64,000 nt of DNA from Lophius americanus (Eukaryota; Chordata; Actinopteri; Lophiiformes; Lophiidae): assembly GCA_037951165.1 (NCBI GenBank), contig JBBDHG010000127.1, positions 1,854,501 to 1,918,500 of the forward strand, in the 5' to 3' direction. Below the pieces are notes generated by a model, which was not told where the DNA came from, searched no databases, and saw only the letters and a program-made list of their open reading frames with translations. The translations under genes were made by a program, and so were the position numbers. Positions 27,246 through 35,850 of this stretch are shown here, piece after piece. Each line of letters opens with the position of its first letter. The stretch's first letter is position 1.

Positions 27246-27362
27246 TTCCAAATGCAGCAAACCCCGCTGTGCCGGAGGCTCCAGACGACAACACCATACC
27301 AGAGTCCAGTTCCAGTCCGCCTGACCATGATCGGATTGGACCAGAGATTCCAGGAAACCCTG
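27246..27362 (+). CDS. efnb1: ephrin-B1 exon 4: extracellular juxtamembrane linker
   Basis: This 117-bp exon lies between a tttcccacag acceptor (AG at 27244-27245) and a gtgagc donor at 27363. It opens with two bases completing the Val codon begun in exon 3 and closes with one base of an Asp codon, so it is phase 1 at both ends and an exact multiple of three. The 39 residues are rich in Pro, Asp, Glu, Ser and Asn (VPNAANPAVPEAPDD, then a Ser4-Pro2 run) with no Cys. This is the flexible stalk between the receptor-binding domain and the membrane, the least conserved part of ephrin-Bs and the region where sheddases cut in family members. Identity rests mainly on position, matching phases and linker-like composition. 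Confidence 0.88.
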
Positions 27363-28610
27363 GTGAGCAGAGGGACAGACCAACATTATACTCAACTACA
27401 GCTTCAGTCTCTCCACGGAGAGCTTTGTAGTTTCCAGAGTGCAAATATTTTAGTAAAATAAAGGTTTCTGAAACGTAAAGAAGGAATATTCACAGCCCCA
27501 GGGCCCCATCTAATAATTAATCTAAATTAGCATGAAGACAGAAAAAAAAAAAAAAATCATTGTTGAGAAAGTGTTCTCGCTTTTTCATGCTTCAGGGATT
27601 TCTTTGGTTATTCGGGGGTCGAATTTGCTAAAATAGGAAAACCAGTGTTGTATTAAAATAACAATACTCATCAAAACATGTTTTGCAATAAAGAAATAAG
27701 AGACGGTCAAGGCTCACTTTGCTTGCCCACACTGTACACAGTGTGCTGCATCCAAGGAGGCACAAAGACACACTTCTTTATCATACTTCATTTTAAAAAC
27801 GAATTGGAATTGTAAATAAATGAAGATTAAAAGCAGAGATAATGGAAGGAGTCGCCCAAGCCTCCCCAGACCCTCGTGGCTCTCCTTGTTTCCCGTATCC
27901 ACGATCTCCCCTCAAAGCTGCTCTACACCGGAGACACCACTTCCAAAGTTTTTTTTCCGACTTAGTCCACAACTTTTTAAGCCCCAAACTTCTTTCAAGA
28001 AGTTCTGCCTGTCCCAATGTGATAAGTCATCCTCATTTAAGAATTGCTTATTTGACATTAGTTGCTCTATAAAAAGATTTCTCCCAATTCTGAGCTTTTG
28101 CCTGTCTACCATTGTTAGATCATTGATTATGTCGAGTGAGGAAGTGGAGGGTGGAATGAAGGACGTGTCACACAGGTTTGAAGGGCTGATATTTCACGAA
28201 TGACATTTTTGACAGCCTCGCTCCAGCTCCAGCTCTCCCCAGCAGCAAACATGTATGAAATTCCTCTAGCCTCTGATTTCACTGATAAGGCGGGAACCGG
28301 TAGCTCTCAGTGATGTCACGCAGTGGTGATAAGGCGTAAGGTGCAGTTATCCCCTCCTCAGTATATGGTTAAGTGCAGAGTGGTCAGGAGACGCAGACAT
28401 TAGAGGGGAGGGCAGTCTCCGGAGAAATGAGGCTTGGGGGAGTTAGTGGACAGTAAAGCTGTGGTGGCGGTGGAGGGAGAAGGTGAGTGCTGCTCTTTGG
28501 CAGCAGCTGCATGCATACATGGAAAACAGATTTGGTTCCTCTCAGATTTCAGTCAGCAGAGGAGCCAGTTATTCCCTCTCTCATCCAGTAATAACCCCCC
28601 CCAACATAAA

Positions 28611-28653
<43 letters not shown>

Positions 28654-29390
28654 CGAACCCTTGGGACAAAAGGATAAAATAAAATCAGATGTGGAGATAT
28701 GCCCTCGTCATTTTTTTCCTATCTCACTTGGCCTTTGCCTCACAAATGTGGCCCCGGCATGTCGGGCAATTTGCTCAAAGTTTGTCAGAGCAGGAATCTT
28801 TGTTATGTTGAGTGACGACTCCGGATTTCATTAAGAGGGTACTTCAACGGAGCGAATTCAATTAGATTACATCAGTGGGGTTGTTAGTCATGTAGACCAA
28901 ACAACAAAGCGGTTGTGATTACAGCTCGGTGAAATCTTAACGTGACGGGACCTGCTTCCTCTCACTGTTATTACTCCCCTGATTTTTACAGTTTAACATT
29001 TGGGTGTGTTTTAATAATGATTTATTTTTTCACTCTTTTCACTTCTTTTGAAATGCTCTCCCACTCCAAGATGTCAAAAGAATATCATTATTATTTTAGA
29101 ATAAAGAGCTGCAGAATAAACTGTAGCCATCAAATGAGTAAACCCGTCATAGTTTTGAGCTTTTGCACTTACGCGTTGCTTTTTTTCAATACAAACTGCC
29201 TCCTTTTCACATGGTCACACGCATCTTTTGATATTAGAACTTCACAAATATTGTTAAGAAAATGGGGTAAGAATTAAAAAAAAGAAAAAATAACTGCCCT
29301 CTCCCTTTTCTGACCCAGCCTCTCCGTCCCTAATAAATTCTGCTGATTTTTCAAATCCCTCTCTCTCTTTTTTTTTCTTCTCCTCTCCAG
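27363..29390 (+). other. efnb1: efnb1 intron 4 (2028 bp)
   Basis: This intron runs from the gtgagc donor of exon 4 to a strong acceptor: a long pyrimidine tract at 29357-29388 ending tctccag. It holds poly-A near 27541-27555 and a CA tract at 28610-28651. No coding sequence is recognised. The 28.26-28.34 kb part (aaggcgggaaccggtagctc and flank) is GC-balanced and repeat-free. Confidence 0.9.
28610..28651. repeat. efnb1: (CA)n microsatellite
   Basis: CA tract with one early interruption (cacacataca), then more than 14 pure units, in intron 4. Confidence 0.95.
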
Positions 29391-29785
29391 ACCACATGAA
29401 TCAGGACCAGTCTGGTTCTTCTGGAAGCTCGGAGGGAACCTTCAGCTCCAAAATGGCTGTTTTCTCAGTCATCGGAACCTGCTGCATCATATTCCTCCTG
29501 CTCATCCTCCTCCTCATCATACTGCTAATCAAGATGCGTAAGCGCGCCAGAAAAAATGCCCACTCACAGCCTCACCCCTCGGGGCTATCACTCAGCACGC
29601 TGTCCAATCCCAAGTTGCCTGGGGGCACAGCTGGCACGGAGCCCAGTGACATCATCATTCCGCTGCGGACAGAGAACAACTACTGCCCTCATTATGAGAA
29701 GGTGAGTGGCGACTATGGCCACCCTGTCTACATTGTCCAGGAGATGCCTCCGCAAAGCCCTGCCAACATCTACTACAAAGTCTGA
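29391..29785 (+). CDS. efnb1: ephrin-B1 exon 5: linker, transmembrane helix, cytoplasmic tail
   Basis: This is the last coding exon of the ephrin-B ligand. It completes the Asp codon from exon 4 and ends at TGA 29783-29785. A Ser/Gly-rich linker (QSGSSGSSEGTFSSK) leads into a single hydrophobic helix at 29453-29530 (MAVFSVIGTCCII, then a Leu/Ile run), followed by a basic stop-transfer KMRKRARK. The tail carries SLSTL, PSDIIIPLRTENNY and the near-invariant CPHYEKVSGDYGHPVYIV block with the conserved tyrosines. These are known in the family to be phosphorylated in reverse signalling. The last six residues, NIYYKV, are the class-specific PDZ ligand. 'GTAGTEPSDIIIPLRTENNY' follows human EFNB1 closely, lacking one Thr; EFNB2 has ADSVF and EFNB3 differs further. 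The protein is not broken in the visible part. Confidence 0.98.
29453..29530 (+). other. efnb1: Transmembrane segment of ephrin-B1
   Basis: About 26 consecutive hydrophobic residues (Met-Ala-Val through the last Ile before Lys-Met-Arg-Lys-Arg), containing a Cys-Cys pair and then almost only Leu/Ile. The flanking charge is basic on the C-terminal side, matching a type I topology with the tail in the cytoplasm. Confidence 0.95.
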
Positions 29786-32305
29786 CATGCTCCTGCGCAG
29801 CCAGCGGCACAGCCGGGAGAGACAAAGAAAGGAGCGCTTGATTTATGTTCTCGGGAAGAACACTTCCTTTGCATTTTGTGGGACTTGATTCTTTTTCAAG
29901 CCCATGCTATTTCTACCACCTGCTGCACAAATCTGGAGAAACACACACCGACCAGCACCTAGCGGGATCGTGAGCTGACAGATGAGAGAGGTTTATTCTG
30001 TTTGTTTGGGTTGTCGGACACGCCCTCCCCACCTCCCACCTTCTACATCTCCCTGCTGTCCTCCACCGGGGGGCGGGGACGGAGAGAGACAGAGCCAACA
30101 GATGGAACTCTAGCTTCCTCCTTCGCTGTCCCCGTTAATGGGCAGGATATAACTTATCTCAGTTCCCTGAAGTAAAGTCTGTGCTATACACTCAATTATA
30201 TACACCATCCTAGCACACTAGCCAGTACAGGCAGACACAGGCACCAGATGCCACTGCAGTTTGTGTGCAAGCATGTGTGTGTATGTGCGTGCCTGTGTGC
30301 GTGTGTGTTAATCAGGGCTCTTTGACGGGCCAGGGAACTCTCCAGATAGCTCAGGTATCAGACACAGTAGGTGAAATAATGTGTTCCCCTCCCTTCACAC
30401 CTCTGATGTTTGCCTTACTTACTATTTTTGATGGAGGATTTCCTCAAATCCTGATTCAGTTCACAAAGCAGTTGTATTTTGTTAGACTTTTCCTACAAGT
30501 GCACAATGTATAGAGTTGAATAGATCATAATTATTATTCCATCTAATCATCGCTCACGTCATCCATTACACTCATTCTTTCTCCTACCTTAGCCCGGACT
30601 GTTGATACTGAGGTGTGTATGTGTGTGTGCGTTTCTGAAAAAACTCCCTTCTCTGCTGGACTGATAGGCGCTTTACCATTACACTGGTATTTATGACCTT
30701 CTTGTGTGTACTTTAGGGGGTGTCGTCACTCTGGGGCATGTACGGGCCAGTCCTATGTATATCTGGGCAGACGTATTGGCTTCGGGGTAGAACACTAAGT
30801 TACTGTACTGTAAGCTTCATCAAACATCAGACAGACTGACACGCCAACGGACCAAGATGTTGCAAAATCTTTCCAGTGCTCCAGTTGGTGCGGATTGAAG
30901 ATTTTATCTGTCTGATAAGCTTTCGGGAAATGGTTTTTTAAGACAGCAGGCAGGTTGATATTTGTTTGTTCTGGCCTCTGGTGCTGTGTTGTAACCATCA
31001 AGCAGTTAGTTTGGTGCCTGGTGCCTGGGCAAGCATGCTTAGGTTGGATGGTCTGCACTGATTGGCTGGCCTACATAGGTACGTTGCCCTATATTAAAGT
31101 TGGATAGCGACTCGAGCCACAGCTGAACATCGGGATACATTCTTGTCAGATGCCAATTGGCTGCCATCTGTAGATGCCTCTTTGGTGTCGCCAGTGTGTG
31201 ACTAATCTATGTGCCATCTCTTTGCTCACAATTATCATCCGGGGAGGAGAGAGAGAGCGGGAGTTGTGGATAAAGGAGAGAATGTGCCTATGCCTTGGCA
31301 TTAACCTGAGAGGAAGATGGAGGTGTGGCTGAGGGGAGGAGGGTTGATGGGTGAGGTGTGAGGTGGAGGTAGTATATCCTTAATTTTTCCATCCTCTCAC
31401 CAGTTTTTGCAGCGAATGAAAATGCTGTTCAGGATATTCCGTCAAGGTGTTCAGCCAGCGAGGACACTGCAGCTCAACTATCACACAGCCCACGGCAGCG
31501 GCACCAAGACAGGATTTGCCGCAGCTGGGTGTGTGCACGTGTGCACACCGTTGCTCATTTTCCACGCGCCCGAATCTGTCTGTGCACACATGTAGGGGCT
31601 CCAGTGCGTGAGTGGTTATTTGTGCTTATGTTTGCAGTTTTTCCCCGTGTGTGTAGACGTGTGTTCAGAATGCATCGGTGGCGCAGCAGCTGAACAGGAG
31701 ACTGGAACTAGGTGCTCCAAAACAGTGTGGCTGTCAAAGTACGGAGCGCTGCAGTCCCAGTTAATGATGTGTGTGAGAGGAGAAGGGAGCAGATAAGGAC
31801 AGCTATTCCTCAACACAGGCCGGAGCTGACGTTTGATGCACATGTGCGCAGACACACCCAGACCCAGGGTCCAGGTTTATCTGAAGTCAAACGGTCAGAG
31901 TGCCAGCTAATGTTTATTCACCGGCAGAGAGGCTTATCATCCACTGCCACATACCATTACCATCCACAGAGATACACAGCTGAGTTAAATGGAAGCCAAT
32001 CGTGAAGACTCGCAGACGACTCTAGTGGCTTTTAAGTGTCGTTAACCTCAGAGTTAACTACCTAAGCAGCTGCGCCGGTTTTGTGGTCCTGTGTTTTAAC
32101 TCAGCACGCAGCCCTCTGTGGCCCTCTGTGAAACACATCTAGATCAAATATTTTTGTTTCGGATGGATGCTCATGCATTCACCTACACCAACCAGGGGAG
32201 TGATTACCAAATAACTGCAAACCATATCTCATTTTTATTAATTTTCATGACCACTTGATGTTATTCACATTTTGGTGGCGACAAAAAAAAATTAAAAGAG
32301 AGAAA

Positions 32306-32313
32306 TGTAAATA
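32306..32313 (+). promoter_or_regulatory. efnb1: Pumilio-type motif TGTAAATA (first)
   Basis: Exact match to the UGUANAUA consensus bound by PUF proteins, in the putative 3' UTR of efnb1. A second exact copy lies 97 bp downstream. Function depends on the site being transcribed. Confidence 0.4.
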
Positions 32314-32402
32314 TATGGATAGAGCCCAATTAAAGATGTAATTTCAACTGAACACTGCTCATAAGAAAAATTTAAGATTAGATTTTTGTAATGGAGGATG
32401 TT

Positions 32403-32410
32403 TGTAAATA
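32403..32410 (+). promoter_or_regulatory. efnb1: Pumilio-type motif TGTAAATA (second)
   Basis: Second exact UGUANAUA match in an AT-rich stretch just upstream of a 20-base T tract. It pairs with the copy at 32306. Confidence 0.4.
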
Positions 32411-32973
32411 GCTGTCTTTTTAAAAGTGTGTTTTGTATAAATCCTTGCGTTTTTTTTTTTTTTTTTTTTGCTCTGTTTGCAATCTGTTTTTATTTTATTT
32501 TCCTTCTAGAGTTAAACTGAATATTGCAACAGACATATGAGCTGTCTTTTTTTGCAGCGTCCAGTATTGTCAAAAAAAAAAAGTCTTTGTTACCACACGT
32601 GTTAAAAAAAATGGGGTTCAGAGTTTTTACATCACCATTCACCATGACTCAGAAAGAAACCGTCAGGACTGAAGCTTTGTCACGGAGCGGCTTTGAAACA
32701 GATAGGTCATTGGAACTATTAATGATAAGGGCCCCTTCTTTCCTTCTTTGTTGGAGAGAGCACTTAACTCTGTATATGAAGACTGCTTTATTCCACTGCC
32801 TTTGAGTTACCCAGACCTTCCACTCCATTATAAGATGTAACAAAAACAGTTTGGCGCAGAAAGATTAATCTTTTCTCATTTTTCTGTGCCAGACACAGAG
32901 AGACATAGAGAAAAAGACGGGGGGGGGGAATAAGCTCCAGTAGGTATGAGAGTGTGACCGTGCTGCGCTCACC

Positions 32974-32979
32974 AATAAA
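32974..32979 (+). terminator. efnb1: Candidate poly(A) signal AATAAA
   Basis: Canonical hexamer (accAATAAAtcat). It is followed within 50 bp by tccttttgtttaaaagg and T-rich sequence that could serve as the downstream element. It would give a 3' UTR of about 3.2 kb. One of several candidates. Confidence 0.25.
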
Positions 32980-33337
32980 TCATCTCGTTTACACCACTCA
33001 TTATCTCCCAGGCGGTCCTTTTGTTTAAAAGGTGCTCTTTCTCTCCTTTCCTAATTTAGCACAATGATGTTGGTCGTTCATAGTATGGGCCTGACTGTTG
33101 GTTGATTTCCGCTGTTGTTCAAAAGCCACAGTATTATTTTTCAATGTGCATGTGTTAAGCAAAGACCTGTTGAATTTGTCTCCCTATGTTTGAATCATAA
33201 CTGTCAAGTTTTCTTATTTTATTTTACTGCCATTCACTACTTCTTCTTTTTTTTTTGCCGCTTCTCAGCATAACCTATTGGCACCAGCTACAATTGAAAT
33301 AATGTTCCACCAGTTTGGAAACTACCGCATATTGATA

Positions 33338-33343
33338 AATAAA
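33338..33343 (+). terminator. efnb1: Candidate poly(A) signal AATAAA with U-rich downstream element
   Basis: Canonical hexamer (gataAATAAAattt context) followed at 33361-33395 by tgctctgttgagatgtttt and then further T runs, a good GU/U-rich downstream element at the expected distance. It would give a 3' UTR of about 3.55 kb. No transcript evidence is available here. Confidence 0.35.
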
Positions 33344-33370
33344 ATTTTTCCCATGGAACCTGCTCTGTTG

Positions 33371-35170
33371 AGATGTTTTTTTGTATTTTTTTCCTTTAGC
33401 CTCTAGCTATAGAAAGTCAGGATTAAGATTTCTTTTCCCGTCACACTGGTCACCTTGGTTAATGTTGGGAACATAAACCAAAAACGCCCACACTCACAGC
33501 ACTTCCCTCTCCACATCCCCCCAGCCCTCACCCCAGGGGTCAGTGCTGCACAGATGGGTTTGTTCTGATACATTAGTCAGATTGAAATCACCAGCAAGCT
33601 TCATAAATTCATATTCGGGGGAGTATGGCCACGCCTTTTTGCATAGTAACTAATACCCGAATCAACCCGCTCTGCCCTGGTGTCCTCCAGAATTACATTT
33701 CTTCATACATGATTAAATCGGATTGGCTGGAATCTGCATTTCCATTCCGTTCTTTCTGAAATTACAGCCTCTGTTTAGATGACAGAGGAACAAACCCAAG
33801 TCCTCGGTGAAAGCAGAGATGGCATGAAATGTTATTAAAGTGATTGGGCCTTTTTCTTTGACAAACACACAGTGTTTGTGGACATGGGCCTTTGTGAGGG
33901 TGATAACATGAGCAGAGAGGGAGAGGGGGAGACTGATGGAAGGGGAGAGAGGATTTAAGGGCAATGGGAGACGTTATATGCCTGTGGCTTCTCTTAGCCC
34001 CCCCTCCGTACCTCCACCCCCACCATCATTTCTCCGTTCTGCGCCCTGGAGCAGGTACGTTCTGGTTTCCGGGCTGGGTCCTGAGACGTCCCTATAGATC
34101 CGCTTTTCTGTTGGTTTATTAAAACCTTCCCCCAGCTGAGCTACTGTCTTTTCTGTGTATGCCTGATGGGGTGTGCGTTTGCATCTTCCACAGGGTTCTT
34201 CTGTTGTTGTACAACCAAACCCCAATGTTGCAGAATGCACAACAGCATTTTTGTTATTATTTCCTATGCCCCAAGCCAAAACGGGCATATAGGGTTACCC
34301 CGGTCCATCTGTCCATACTTAACGGGAAATAGTCTGTCCACACGTCAAAAACTGCTGATCTCAATTCTGTGAAAATTCACACATGCTTTTCAGCGCCCTG
34401 AAAGGTGTGCACCTCATAAATGGTTTCCACAAATTGCTTAGTCTTACATTTTTAGGCATCTTTCAGTCACATTCAGAAGGTGTGGTTTATCCACATTTCC
34501 TCAAAACCCGCAGGAATGAATCCAATGAAATTTCACACATGGTTTTGCAGGGGCCATAAAGGTGTGCACCCCAAAATTATTTTGTTACATTAGCATATTT
34601 TCACTTTTCTAGGTAGAGTGGAAGCGAGGTGGTTTCACCCATCGTTGTTTGGTCTATTCATAACAGCACAAACGGATTTGTTCCATTAGCAGTGGGCAAA
34701 AGTTCAACTTTCAGATTCGCATTATTAAATCAAATATTGGATTAATATTCAATTATCATGTGGACAGAGATGTTAATACTAGATATTTTTGTAATAATAA
34801 TACTCAAAAAATTGCTAGATTAAAAAAATGGGTGATTTTCCAGGCGAAAATGAGTTAAAACGTACTTTGCTGTTGACTTAAACGAACCCAGAATTGGGCT
34901 ACAAATTAGTTTATAATATTAACACAAATATTGTCATCTTAGCAACATGTATTTCTGTCCACTATTTGTCTCTGTGCAGATTTTCTGCTTCAATCCTTCT
35001 AAAATCACCAACATATAGGACCATCTACTCCAAACTAAAACAATGATGAAACTAGAGCAAGTTTTACTTCCATCCTATTGAATTTTTTTTTTGTAATTTT
35101 CAGGGACATTTGTCAGACAGTTTGTGATTAAGGTTACCCAGAATATTTTTGTTATTGTTGTGACCTTCTG
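33371..35170. other. Intergenic or unassigned, no gene recognised
   Basis: No convincing exon. Includes a C/A-rich patch at 33485-33535 and a pair of diverged direct repeats at about 34365-34425 and 34520-34582. The rest becomes AT-rich toward the L1-like relic. Confidence 0.6.
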
Positions 35171-35178
35171 GAACAAAG

Positions 35179-35850
35179 ATGTCGATTTCAACCAAAAAGC
35201 TGGCAGAGGAGTTAGAGGACATGAAGAAATCTCTCATCAATTTTATGTTTGACGAGATCATCAAAGTATTAAAGCAGGAAGTTTATCTCACGGATGTCAT
35301 GGAGGAGATACTGGAGTTGAAGACCACTATCAAACAAAAGGACCAGAAGATTGAATTGTGGGAACATAGGCTTGACGAGATGGAACAGTCCTCAGTTCTG
35401 TGCTGATGACCTTATCATGCCTGGGTTGGATATCGAACATGGCGGCTAGGCCAAAGTCATGACGGAGGAGCAACAAGGTGAGGATACAACACCTGAGGAG
35501 TTTCACACCCTCAGAGCGGAGGAACAGCAAATATAAGCCTGTCACATTCCCGCACGTAAGGATAATAAAAGTAAGCCTTCGACAAGATTGAAGTACTGAG
35601 CCAATCTAAAAAACCGAAGGGTACTGGTGTGTGTGTGTGTGTGTGTGTCAATGAATGCTTGGCGAAGAAAAATGCTGAAATCGGTGGAAATGGCCGTACA
35701 GAAATGAAAACAGACTTCAGGGAACATGGACAAGAAATGGAAAAGTCTTCCTCAGGTTAAAAGGTCCACCAGAAGAAGCCAAGGTGGTTGTGGTACAGAA
35801 CCTATGAGAACGGGAAAAAATGAAGGTGACACATCATGGCATGCTAGCAA
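35179..35850 (+). pseudogene. L1-type LINE ORF1 relic
   Basis: The opening frame (35179-35403) encodes a highly charged coiled coil: ELEDMKKSLINFM, then EEILELKTTIKQKDQKIELW and EHRLDEMEQ. After an early stop, fragments in shifting frames continue the pattern of fish L1-like ORF1 proteins. These are a DDLIMPGLDIEH block (35406-35441), a KPVTFPHVRI block, VLSQSKKPKGTG (35593-35628), NEC-LAKKNAEI (35650-35682), and a PPEEAKVVVVQNL block (35770-35808). Stops and frameshifts separate them, so the copy is dead. ORF1 proteins of this type bind RNA and assist retrotransposition. A (GT)n tract has expanded exactly inside the coding register at 35627-35648. No ORF2 is seen downstream. Family call is from memory. 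Confidence 0.75.
35627..35648. repeat. (GT)n tract inside the LINE ORF1 relic
   Basis: Eleven GT units lie between the relic's Lys-Gly-Thr-Gly codons and its Asn-Glu-x-Leu-x-Lys-Lys-Asn codons, where intact relatives have only a few residues (Val-Tyr-Leu). The tract therefore looks like a microsatellite born within former coding sequence. Confidence 0.85.

Larger units (their letters stand above)
29786..33370 (+). other. efnb1: Putative long efnb1 3' UTR and downstream flank
   Basis: After the stop codon no further ephrin coding or other gene is seen. The stretch has mixed composition with GT-rich patches (30271-30310, 30615-30635), a pure T tract at 32450-32469, and TGTAAATA motifs at 32306 and 32403. 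AATAAA hexamers at 32974 and 33338 are possible ends; ephrin-B mRNAs are known for long 3' UTRs. How far the transcript actually runs cannot be read from sequence, and the right part may already be intergenic. Confidence 0.5.
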
